From positions 1 to 10,468 of the forward strand of contig JAFGRZ010000272.1 of assembly GCA_016934895.1 (NCBI GenBank): DNA of 10,468 nt, in the 5' to 3' direction. The notes beneath the pieces were generated by a model. The model saw only the letters and a program-made list of their open reading frames with translations. It was not told where the DNA came from and did not search any database. The first letter of the stretch is position 1. Every line of letters starts with the position of its first letter. Shown here piece by piece: positions 1-7,140 of this stretch. The DNA is from Candidatus Aminicenantota bacterium. Its GTDB lineage: Bacteria > Acidobacteriota > Aminicenantia > Aminicenantales > UBA8522. A program made the translations under genes and the position numbers.

Positions 1-491
1 AGATTCATCAGACCTGCGGGATTTCTCATCTCGGAACGGCATCCCACGGATGATTCGCCGATGGCCAGTTGATGTTCATTCATAACACCGAACATCCCGT
101 GATGATAGGCATAGGTATGCGAAACCTGGGGAATTTCCAATCTGGTCAGCTTCTCTGTGTTGACCAGATCCCATTTGAGCCCTTGCTGAGGATCCCATGT
201 TTCATATTGTGAGATCGCGCGGATTTTTCGAGTCGCACCCCGAGGATGATCCTGAGCCGGGACATGCCGCCATGTAAAATCGCACACCGCGCAGTCGCAG
301 CTGTGGGTCGTCATGGTCGATCCATCGGCGGAAGCATTCTTCCCCACCATGATGGAGGTGCACCCTCCTTCCAGGGGTCCCAGAAAGTCAACTTGAGGCG
401 TTTCTGCTTTATCGGAAGGCAATATCAAAAAAAGAAAAAATCCCAGAAAAAGAACCAGTGGTCCCATAAAATGAATCTTTTTTTTAACCAT
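1..491 (-). CDS. Secreted family C69 dipeptidase (PepD-like), N-terminal 163 aa, cut by window edge
   Basis: Reading the minus strand from an ATG at 491-489 gives 163 codons open to the window edge. The start has an AAGGAG ribosome site at 507-502, 10 nt upstream. Residues 1-26 look like a signal peptide or membrane anchor: Lys-rich start (MVKKK), then a long hydrophobic run. The motif GGCTSIMVGKNASADGSTM (42-60) matches the start of mature C69 N-terminal-nucleophile peptidases. There a propeptide is removed to expose a catalytic Cys, here most likely Cys44. A further block, IPQVSHTYAY then GVMNEHQLAIGES (120-147), also fits C69 enzymes. These hydrolyse dipeptides; with a signal peptide this one would act outside the cytoplasm. 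An odd feature is the cysteine cluster at C65, C67 and C70. The C-terminal part lies outside the window, so intactness is unknown. It is separated from the upstream oxidoreductase gene by 530 nt, so it is probably its own transcription unit. Confidence 0.82.
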   Translation of the reverse strand, partial: MVKKKIHFMGPLVLFLGFFLFLILPSDKAETPQVDFLGPLEGGCTSIMVGKNASADGSTMTTHSCDCAVCDFTWRHVPAQDHPRGATRKIRAISQYETWDPQQGLKWDLVNTEKLTRLEIPQVSHTYAYHHGMFGVMNEHQLAIGESSVGCRSEMRNPAGLMN

Positions 492-1021
492 AGGTATAAA
501 ACTCCTTAAAATAGTTCACGAACTTAACGAACCCATCCCAGCAGACGCAAAGAGGGATCCTTAAAGCCCAATAGGGATGACTCTGAAACGAAAAAGAGAA
601 CATCGTTCACCTCAATAAGGCGATAGTGAATACGACGATGGAAGAAATTTTCTTTAGCAATGATTATATGAAAGACGATCAGGACAGTCAATAAAACTAA
701 ATATAAAGGAAATTCCTTTTCTGCTGGGCCGGCTGAATGTTCTCTCGAGGTCCCATTTTGCCTTGTCCCATCGTCGGCCCGGACCTCTCCTCCCGGCGCG
801 AAGAGGATCATGAAAGATATCCCGCCGAAGTCTCAACGGCCATGCGGAAGTCTTCATTTTCCTCTTTTTTAAGGCCGTAAGGCCAATTTCCAAAAATGGG
901 GACAGGATATACTGTCACCGTTTCTTTTCGGGCAACCCCTTTTTCGTCATGAACATCCTTCAAGAGCGGCACGCGCCGAACTTCGCCGAGAAATGCAGGC
1001 CGGATGAAGACGTCTAGGCGC
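492..1021. other. Gene-poor intergenic stretch, no convincing gene
   Basis: This 530-nt gap between two minus-strand genes is visibly AT-richer than the neighbouring coding sequence, especially about 540-720. Two minus-strand open frames exist. One has no good start and runs from about 1060 down to a stop at 808-810. The other is a 95-codon frame (811-524) whose ATG overlaps that stop as ATGA; it carries a hydrophobic stretch that could be one membrane segment. I recognise no family in either, and no strong ribosome site precedes the second. They could be a decayed gene or chance. Near the C69 start are a GTTC-AC-GAAC inverted repeat (514-523) and a CGAAC direct repeat (519-523 and 528-532), which could be regulatory. 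The inverted repeat at 898-919 is listed separately. I found no credible terminator for either flanking gene. Confidence 0.5.
898..919. repeat. Imperfect inverted repeat GGGGACAG / CTGTCACC
   Basis: GGGGACAG (898-905) and CTGTCACC (912-919) form an 8-bp inverted repeat with one mismatch around the 6-nt centre GATATA. It follows an A-run (892-896). The GGGGACAG-(TA-rich)-CTGTCMCC form resembles short palindromic units that recur in many bacterial genomes, some associated with Y1 (REP-associated) transposases. That link is from memory and no Y1 transposase gene is present here. It occurs only once in the window, so repetition cannot be judged. Confidence 0.45.
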
Positions 1022-2542
1022 TTAATGAGACGGGACGGAGGTGACGAACGTTTTCCGGTCCCGGCGACAAAGGAGCTGGATGACGTTGCGGCCGGAAATC
1101 GCCGAGCCGGGAATTCCGGAGAACGTCTCCACCCACTGCCCGGCCATATAGAAATTCCGGAGCCCGGGAAGCGTCTTGGGAATGGATCGGGAAGCCGTCT
1201 TGGCGGTTAGTTCCCAGCCCATCATACCGGCTTTCCAATTTCCCGCAAAGCGTTCAAAGGTGAGCGGGGTGGCCACATCTCTCATCTCCACCTGGGAGGC
1301 AAGACCCGGATATCTCTTATCGAGCCGGCTGATAATCGTCTCGGCGATCTTTTCTTTCTCGGCCTTGTAGACGTCCGGTGTCCCCCGCAGCGAATCCCAA
1401 TAGTCGTAAGATGCCGGAATCATCAGACGAAGGAGTGTTTTTCCAGGTGGTGCCAGCGTCGGATCATAGTTGTAGATCATCGGCCGCAGCGTCCTGATTT
1501 CCTGTCCTCCCAATGTCACCGGCTGCTCGAGGGGATAGATCGTTCCGGCCGCACTCCATGGGACCTCCGGAAAGGAGCGCGAGACTCCCAAGGAAACAAG
1601 AATCACACAGGGAGATACAGTCCACGTTTCATAGATCGTCCTGATCCTGGCATCGATGTATTTTCCATCCAGCCAATCGAAAATTGTCGTCCGGCCGTCC
1701 GCCGCCGAGATGACGTCGTCGGCGTATAATTCCCGCCCGTCCTCCAGCCGGACGCCGACGGCATGATCGTCCTTGACCAGGATTTTGGACACGCGCGACC
1801 CGTATTGGACGTCACCGCCGAGCCCTAGAAAGCGGCGTTCGATCGCCCGGGCGAACTTGAGCCCGCCGCCGACCGGATAGCCGAAGGATTTCCTGTGGTT
1901 CCAGGCCGCGCACAGCAAGAGGAAAACGGCCGGCAGATTATCCGAAAAAAGTCCCCCGAACGCCCCCAGCGCCTCCCTCAGGACGGGGCTTTGAAAACGC
2001 CGGGCGAAATCTTGGAGAGGGATTTTTTGCCATTTTTTCATCGCCCTAATCAATGGGAATCGGGACACCAGGAGTCTGATCATATCCCCGGGGCCGAGAA
2101 GCTCCGGCGCCTTGTCAATGGGGAGCTGATAACTTAGGAAGACCCTGACTCCGCGGACGAAATCGTCAATCAACCGGCCGTCGTCCGGAGCGAGATCCCT
2201 CATGTGCCGTTCGAGCTGTTCGAGGTTCGTATGGAGATAGAAGGTCCGGCCGTCCCGGCCTTCGATAATGAGCATGTTTTCGCAATCAACGACCTGGATT
2301 TCCGGGAAGACACCCAGCTCCCGCCAGATGCGATGGTGGGCGACTCCGGGCCCGGTGCCTGCGAGAAACGCCATGTTCCCGTGGATGGTGTAGCCTCGCC
2401 GTTCCCAGGACGTGCACAGTCCCCCCGGCCTCATGTCCTGCTCAAGGATGCGCACGCGGTAGCCGTTCATCCGGCCGTAGCATCCGGCCGAAAGACCCGC
2501 CATGCCGGCTCCAATGATGATCAGAGATTTGTCGGAGGTCAT
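1022..2542 (-). CDS. FAD-dependent oxidoreductase, phytoene desaturase / carotenoid oxidoreductase superfamily
   Basis: A 506-aa protein, the usual length for this superfamily. The N-terminus has a Rossmann dinucleotide-binding motif, GAGMAG at 11-16, with the acidic residue E34 at the end of the second strand to hold the ribose. It is followed by RPGGLCTSWERRGY (38-51), typical of CrtI-like proteins. GYPVGGGLKFARAIERR (221-237) precedes a second dinucleotide-fold segment, including GVRLEDGRELYADDVISAAD (263-282). The C-terminal FAD motif NFYMAGQWVETFSGIPGSA (463-481) completes the cofactor site. The family includes phytoene desaturases, carotenoid isomerases and retinol saturases; the substrate here cannot be told. 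No phytoene synthase or other carotenoid gene is nearby. An AAAGGTG ribosome site lies 8 nt before the ATG. The gene starts 60 nt after the kinase stop on the same strand, suggesting co-transcription. No transmembrane helix is evident. Confidence 0.85.
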   Translation of the reverse strand: MTSDKSLIIIGAGMAGLSAGCYGRMNGYRVRILEQDMRPGGLCTSWERRGYTIHGNMAFLAGTGPGVAHHRIWRELGVFPEIQVVDCENMLIIEGRDGRTFYLHTNLEQLERHMRDLAPDDGRLIDDFVRGVRVFLSYQLPIDKAPELLGPGDMIRLLVSRFPLIRAMKKWQKIPLQDFARRFQSPVLREALGAFGGLFSDNLPAVFLLLCAAWNHRKSFGYPVGGGLKFARAIERRFLGLGGDVQYGSRVSKILVKDDHAVGVRLEDGRELYADDVISAADGRTTIFDWLDGKYIDARIRTIYETWTVSPCVILVSLGVSRSFPEVPWSAAGTIYPLEQPVTLGGQEIRTLRPMIYNYDPTLAPPGKTLLRLMIPASYDYWDSLRGTPDVYKAEKEKIAETIISRLDKRYPGLASQVEMRDVATPLTFERFAGNWKAGMMGWELTAKTASRSIPKTLPGLRNFYMAGQWVETFSGIPGSAISGRNVIQLLCRRDRKTFVTSVPSH

Positions 2543-2602
2543 TCGAACGCACCTTTCTGCAAATTCACATTTCCAACTGAAAAAAATGGGAATATCTGCG
2601 AG

Positions 2603-5110
2603 TCACCCGGTCCGCCTGAAGTTCATTTTCTCCAGCAGAGCTACAAATCGGGGGTGAGAACGGAAACTCTGCGACCAGGGAGTATCCGGAAAAAGAGCCG
2701 GGGTCCTCAGGTATCCCAAAAAATAATCCCTCCGCCGGACGGACTCTTCAAACCAGTCCAACGCCTTCTCGGGTTCGTTCAGCCCGAAATAAACGAAACC
2801 TTTGAGAAGGGGAGCGACATACCTCCTGTCCAGCCGGCGGAAGCGCCGCAGGCTCGGCAGAATCCGGACGGCCATCCTCCTTAGAAAAGGCATATAACGT
2901 TCTTTCTCCATGGCTTCCACCCTGTCCAGGACTTTCAAGGCCTCATTTTTTTGGCCGGCAACGGCGTAGGCCAGACCCAAGAATCCCAAGCCGAAGGGAA
3001 TGCCCATCTCAGCGGCTTTTTTCAGGGGCTCGATCGCCTTTTGCGGCACGGCTTCTTTCATCAGATACGCCATCCCCAGGAAGAGGTAGATCATCGGCTG
3101 ACGGGGATCCATGGCGACAGCTCTGGCCAACTGCTCCCTGGCCTGTTCGATCCGGCCGAGGCCCAAAAGGGCGATGCCCTTAAAGGCGTGAGCGAGCGAG
3201 AAGAGGGGATTCGATGCCATCGCCCGGTCGGCCTCTCGCAGGGCCTCCTCGGCCCGCCCGAGCGCGCCCAGCATAATCGCGTACCAACCGTGGGCTTCCG
3301 TATAATCCGGGCTCAGCTCGATGCTGCGAAGGTAATACTTCTCAGCTTTCGCTGTGTCCCATTCACAATACTGGGCGAAGGCCGCCAGCGAGGTGTAGAG
3401 CTCCCCGATCGTGTCGTCGATCTCCAAAGCCTTCGCCAGCGCGGCCTTGGTGTTCTCATGGCAAATTTCCGGCGGCATGTGCGACCACAGACCGAGCAGG
3501 TGAAAAACATCCCCGATCCCGACATAGGGAAGGGCATACCCGTGATCCTTGTTGATGGCCCTCTCGTAAAAGGCGACCGCTTTGATCATGTCGCCCCGGA
3601 AACGGCGGTTATAATAGTAGCGGCCTTTGAGATAGAGTCCGTGAGCCGCCCGGCTCTGAGTGTGCCGCTTGGTGATCTTCTCTTTCTCACCCTCCCGTAA
3701 ATCCACCTTGAGTTTGTCCACGACGGCCATGGAGATCTCGTCCTGGACGGCGAAGATGTCCTTAACGTCCCTGTCGAACCGCTCCGACCAGAGGTGGAAC
3801 CCATCGGCGATGTTGATGAGCTGGACGGTGACCCGGAGCCGGCTTCCCGCTTTCTGGACGCTCCCTTCCAGAACGGAAGCGACGTTGAGAAGCCGGCCGA
3901 TGTCGCGGATGTCGGCTTCCTTGCCCTTGAAGGAAAAGGACGATGTCCGGGCGGCCACGCGAAGGCCTTTGACCTGGGCCAGGGCGTTGATGATCTCTTC
4001 CGCCAGGCCCTCGCAAAAATAATCCTGGTCATGTTGAGGGCTCATGTCTTTAAAAGGAAGAACGGCTATGGACTGCCGGAGCTCGGGGATTTCAGCGGCC
4101 TCCTGCACCGCGCTCGGATAGGCCCTCTTCCCCGGAGGCGGGATGCCCAGGCCTAAGACGTCCGCTTCGATCTCGGCGAGATCAGACAATACCTCGGCCG
4201 CGCTCTGCGGTCGCCGCTCGGGTTGCTTTTCCAGGCACTTCATGATCAGAAGGTTCAGCTTGGGCGGGGATTGGGTGTTCAACTCTCCGAGAGGCGCGGG
4301 GGCGTCTGTTTTGTGCTTCAAAGCGACGCTCAGCGAAGTCCCGCCGGAAAAGGGAACCCGGCCGGAGACCATCTCGTACAGCACGACGCCGAGAGAGTAG
4401 ATGTCGGAGCGGCGGTCGGCCGGGAGGCCTTCGGCCTGCTCCGGAGACATGTATTCGGGAGTCCCGATCATGGTCCCGGCTTCGGTCAATTCCGAACCGC
4501 TCTGGGGCCGGGCGATGCCGAAGTCCATGATGTGGACGTTTCCCTCCTTGTCGATCATGATGTTGCCGGGTTTGAGGTCCCGGTGGACGACATCGAGATG
4601 GTGGGCCTCGGCGAGCCCGTCGCAGACCTGGCGGGCGACCGACAGGATTTTCTCGACCGAGAGCCGGCCCGCCCGCCGGAGGAGGCTTCTCAGGTCCTCG
4701 CCGGGGACGTATTCCATGGTGATGTACGGCAGCCCGGCCTCCTCGTTCAGGTCGTACATGCGGCAGACGTTTTTATGGATGATCCGGCGGGCCAGTTTCA
4801 GCTCGTTCTTGAAACGTTCGACGGCCATCGGATCGGCGACAATCCCCGGCCTGAAGAGCTTGAGGGCGATCTCCTCGCGGATTTTGGTATCCAGGACCCG
4901 GTAGACCATTCCCATGCCGCCCCCGCCGAGTTTTTCCAGGATCTCGAACCGGCCGGCGAAAAGGCGGCCGCGTCCAAGGCCGGTCGGAGGCACCTGAAGG
5001 GTCATTGTTGGGGACGGCGGAATCGAGAGAGTCGATGTCAGTGAAGCGCCGCACTTTTCGCAGGAATCGGACTGATCCGGGTTATCGTGCTGACAGCGGG
5101 AACATTTCAC
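2603..5110 (-). CDS. Ser/Thr protein kinase with N-terminal zinc ribbon, TolB-like domain and C-terminal TPRs
   Basis: An 835-aa protein starting at GTG, with a purine-rich AAAGGGAAG site 6 nt upstream. Residues 3-20 form a zinc ribbon (C3, C6, C17, C20; CxxC-x10-CxxC). The Hanks-type kinase domain spans about 55-312: glycine loop LGGGGMGMVYR (61-71), Lys84, alphaC Glu103, HRDLKPGN (176-183), DFG (196-198), GTPEYMSPE (216-224) and Asp236. All catalytic residues are present. It is an RD kinase, so activation-loop phosphorylation is likely. Residues 347-466 match the TolB-like/FlgO-like domain (SIAVLPFKDMS, FCEGLAEEI, VLEGSVQKAGSRLRVTVQL, LWSERFDRD). About 485-795 contain TPR-like helical repeats for protein binding. 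No membrane helix is seen, so it is probably cytosolic, unlike PknB-type receptor kinases. The target is unknown; the downstream oxidoreductase is the nearest candidate partner. Kinases of this build are frequent in Acidobacteriota. Confidence 0.93.
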   Translation of the reverse strand: MKCSRCQHDNPDQSDSCEKCGASLTSTLSIPPSPTMTLQVPPTGLGRGRLFAGRFEILEKLGGGGMGMVYRVLDTKIREEIALKLFRPGIVADPMAVERFKNELKLARRIIHKNVCRMYDLNEEAGLPYITMEYVPGEDLRSLLRRAGRLSVEKILSVARQVCDGLAEAHHLDVVHRDLKPGNIMIDKEGNVHIMDFGIARPQSGSELTEAGTMIGTPEYMSPEQAEGLPADRRSDIYSLGVVLYEMVSGRVPFSGGTSLSVALKHKTDAPAPLGELNTQSPPKLNLLIMKCLEKQPERRPQSAAEVLSDLAEIEADVLGLGIPPPGKRAYPSAVQEAAEIPELRQSIAVLPFKDMSPQHDQDYFCEGLAEEIINALAQVKGLRVAARTSSFSFKGKEADIRDIGRLLNVASVLEGSVQKAGSRLRVTVQLINIADGFHLWSERFDRDVKDIFAVQDEISMAVVDKLKVDLREGEKEKITKRHTQSRAAHGLYLKGRYYYNRRFRGDMIKAVAFYERAINKDHGYALPYVGIGDVFHLLGLWSHMPPEICHENTKAALAKALEIDDTIGELYTSLAAFAQYCEWDTAKAEKYYLRSIELSPDYTEAHGWYAIMLGALGRAEEALREADRAMASNPLFSLAHAFKGIALLGLGRIEQAREQLARAVAMDPRQPMIYLFLGMAYLMKEAVPQKAIEPLKKAAEMGIPFGLGFLGLAYAVAGQKNEALKVLDRVEAMEKERYMPFLRRMAVRILPSLRRFRRLDRRYVAPLLKGFVYFGLNEPEKALDWFEESVRRRDYFLGYLRTPALFPDTPWSQSFRSHPRFVALLEKMNFRRTG

Positions 5111-5137
5111 GGCGCACTTCCCTTTCCGGCCGGGTAC

Positions 5138-5166
5138 ATTTTAACCTGAACAGACTGGGGAATAAA
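5138..5166 (-). promoter_or_regulatory. Possible promoter of the kinase-oxidoreductase unit
   Basis: On the minus strand, TAAAAT (5143-5138) matches 5 of 6 bases of the -10 consensus. Seventeen nt upstream is TTTATT (5166-5161), a weak -35 with 3 of 6 matches. A transcript from here would start near 5131, about 20 nt before the kinase GTG. The 107-nt gap after the transporter ATPase gene also argues for a separate promoter, although read-through from that operon is possible. Confidence 0.35.
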
Positions 5167-5197
5167 GAGAAATAATCTCCCCTCGTTTTTACCCCAG
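5155..5197. repeat. Nested inverted repeats upstream of the kinase gene
   Basis: CTGGGG (5155-5160) and CCCCAG (5192-5197) form a perfect 6-bp inverted repeat 31 nt apart. Inside it, GAGA (5167-5170) and TCTC (5176-5179) form a short hairpin with loop AATAA. The left arm abuts the proposed -35 box of the kinase promoter, so the element could be an operator or an mRNA structure. It is not a standard terminator for the minus-strand transporter operon, because no T-run follows on that strand. Confidence 0.3.
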
Positions 5198-5217
5198 CAG
5201 ACGGCTTCAGATAGCGA

Positions 5218-5877
5218 TCAGACGATGCGGCCGTCCAGCAGTTGAATCGTCCGCTGGGAATAAGAGGCGATGTGGGTGTCGTGGGTGACCATGAGGATCG
5301 TCCTCCCCTGCCCCTGCAGCTTGACGAAGAGCCCCATGATCTCCTCGCCGGTTTTCGAGTCCAGGTTTCCCGTCGGCTCGTCGGCCAGGATGAGCGAAGG
5401 GTCGTTCGCCAGGGCCCTGGCGATGGCCACCCGCTGCTGCTGGCCTCCCGAAAGCTCGCTGGGGCGGTGATGCTGCCATTCGACGAGACCGACCATTTCC
5501 AGAAGCTCGCGGACGCGCTCCCGTCTCCTCTTCCCTGACCGGCCGTTGAAGAGCATGGGCAGCTCGATGTTTTCATAGGTCGTAGCATAGGGAAGCAGGT
5601 TGAAATTCTGGAAGACGAACCCGATCTTCCGGTTCCGGACGGTGGAGAGTTCGTCGAAGCCGAGGCCGGCCACGTTTTTCTCCTCGAGAAAGTAGGAGCC
5701 GCCGGACGGCGTGTCCAGACAGCCGATGATGTTCAGCAGCGTCGACTTGCCCGAACCGGAGGGCCCCATGATCGAAATGAACTCGGCCGCCTCGATCCGG
5801 AGAGAGATCTCCTTCAGGGCTTCCAGCCTGACCTCGCCCATCCTGTAGACCTTGCTGATTCTCTCCATCTCGATCAT
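5218..5877 (-). CDS. ABC transporter ATP-binding protein, MacB/LolD family
   Basis: A 219-aa stand-alone ATPase, normal for LolD-type subunits. Walker A GPSGSGKST (38-46), Q-loop Gln90 in FVFQNFNLLP, signature LSGGQQQRVAIARAL (142-156), Walker B LILADE (162-167) with catalytic Glu167, D-loop NLDS, and switch His199 (VTHD) are all intact. It would power the two permeases encoded just upstream by forming a nucleotide-sandwich dimer on the cytoplasmic face of the inner membrane. The start ATG lies 9 nt after the stop of permease 2, and its GGAG ribosome site overlaps that TAG stop, so translation is probably coupled. In canonical MacB this domain is fused to the permease; here it is separate, as in LolCDE and FtsEX. 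It is the last gene of the four-gene operon. Confidence 0.95.
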   Translation of the reverse strand: MIEMERISKVYRMGEVRLEALKEISLRIEAAEFISIMGPSGSGKSTLLNIIGCLDTPSGGSYFLEEKNVAGLGFDELSTVRNRKIGFVFQNFNLLPYATTYENIELPMLFNGRSGKRRRERVRELLEMVGLVEWQHHRPSELSGGQQQRVAIARALANDPSLILADEPTGNLDSKTGEEIMGLFVKLQGQGRTILMVTHDTHIASYSQRTIQLLDGRIV

Positions 5878-5886
5878 CGTTTTCTC

Positions 5887-7137
5887 CTATTCATACCGGA
5901 GCGCCTCGACGGGATTCAGGCGGGAAGCCCGCACCGCCGGAAAGATTCCCGACAGGAAGACAAGAGTCCCCAGGATCGCGAGGAAGATGACCAGGATGTC
6001 GAGCGAGAAGATCGGCCGCAACAAGTAGGTTTGAATGCCGGAAAGCTCGTAGCTGATGGGGACAAGCCGCGTCAAACGCACGATGGCATAGGCGACGGCC
6101 GCCCCCCAGAACATGCCCTTTGAAAAGATGAACACCGTTTCCAGCAAAAACTGGAGGATGATGTGGCGCCGCCTGGCGCCGAGGGCCATCTTGATCCCGA
6201 TCTCGCGCGTCCGCTCCTTGACCAGGGCATACATGAGATTGGTGACGCCGACGGCGCCGATGAGGAGCGTCAGGCCCCCGATGATAGCCAAGAAGATCTC
6301 GACTCCCCGGAAGCCTTTCTCGGCCTCCTCCGCCTGCTCGATCGTGTTCCAGATTCCCAGGGCATAATCATCTTCGGGATCGAAACGGTATTTCCGGCCG
6401 AGGATCTCGCGGATACGCCGTTCCACGAGCTGATTGTCCTCGCGCCGCTTCGGCTGGACATGGATGCGGTCGATGTAGAGCTGTGTGTGAATGCGGGAGA
6501 AAGTGCTGTGGGGGATATACGCGTGGTCGGCGTCAAAGCCTTGATAAGAAGAATTCTGCAGCTTTTTCTTCATGACGCCGATTACGGTGAAGGGCACCCG
6601 GCTGATGACGATGGTTCGCCCGACCGGATTCTCTCCGGGAAAGAGGTTCTCGGCCATGTTCCACCCGATGAAGGCCACCCGGCGCGCCGTCCTCTCGTCC
6701 TCCTCGTTGATGAAACGCCCGCCGCTTTCCGCGATCATGGAGCGCATGACCCCGAAAGCCGGTCCGACGCCGCAGACGTTGCGGTTGGTTTCCCGGCCGG
6801 CGGCGGTGATCATGAAGTAGTCGTTGGATTCGGGCGAAACCAGCCCGATCTCCGGGATGAGCGCGGACAGGAGGGCGATGTCGCGGGGGTAGATCATGAT
6901 CCGCCTTCCTTTGGGCAGCCCATGATAATCCTTGGAGGTCTGGCCGCGGTAGACCATGATGAGATTGTCACCGAGTCCTTTGAAGCTGATCCGGAAGGAG
7001 TTGCTGAGACCGCGGCCGAAGGACATCAGGAGCAGGATGGACAGGGTTCCCCAGGTGATGGCGAAGGTGACCAGGGCGGTTTTCTTTTTCCGCTTGCGCA
7101 GCTCTTTAGCGAAATAACGGAAGAGTTGGGCGCGCAT
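5887..7137 (-). CDS. ABC transporter permease 2, MacB-like (FtsX domain)
   Basis: A 416-aa inner-membrane protein with the MacB/FtsX layout: a basic N-terminus (KELRKRKKK, 11-19), TM1 about 20-40, a large extracytoplasmic domain about 41-275 (MacB_PCD type), then three helices at about 281-303, 327-356 and 378-400. The cytoplasmic coupling segment VKERTREIGIKMALGARRR (306-324) and the C-terminal FPAVRASRLNPVEALRYE (399-416) are family hallmarks. In MacB the extracytoplasmic domain contacts the adaptor and drives substrate outward by mechanotransmission rather than by passage through a membrane channel. The gene starts 3 nt after the permease 1 stop, with a GAGG site inside the end of that gene 9 nt from the ATG. 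It is clearly paralogous to permease 1 but divergent, suggesting a heterodimer. Confidence 0.92.
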   Translation of the reverse strand: MRAQLFRYFAKELRKRKKKTALVTFAITWGTLSILLLMSFGRGLSNSFRISFKGLGDNLIMVYRGQTSKDYHGLPKGRRIMIYPRDIALLSALIPEIGLVSPESNDYFMITAAGRETNRNVCGVGPAFGVMRSMIAESGGRFINEEDERTARRVAFIGWNMAENLFPGENPVGRTIVISRVPFTVIGVMKKKLQNSSYQGFDADHAYIPHSTFSRIHTQLYIDRIHVQPKRREDNQLVERRIREILGRKYRFDPEDDYALGIWNTIEQAEEAEKGFRGVEIFLAIIGGLTLLIGAVGVTNLMYALVKERTREIGIKMALGARRRHIILQFLLETVFIFSKGMFWGAAVAYAIVRLTRLVPISYELSGIQTYLLRPIFSLDILVIFLAILGTLVFLSGIFPAVRASRLNPVEALRYE

Positions 7138-7140
7138 GGC

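Noticed and set aside
246..509. An 87-codon plus-strand frame
   Set aside because: It overlaps the C69 signal peptide and catalytic motif on the other strand and ends in a Lys-rich run that is the reverse of the hydrophobic signal sequence.
873..884. GGCC-GTAA-GGCC hairpin
   Set aside because: Four-base stem with no T-run after it on the plus strand and an A-run after it on the minus strand; likely chance.
929..945. Possible terminator hairpin (GGG-CAA-CCC then T-run, plus strand)
   Set aside because: The stem is only about 3 bp and no plus-strand gene ends nearby.
4223..5044. A 273-codon plus-strand frame opposite the kinase domain
   Set aside because: Antisense to intact kinase motifs, with no recognisable domain. 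The same applies to plus frames at 2204-2884, 2951-3700 and 8556-9614.
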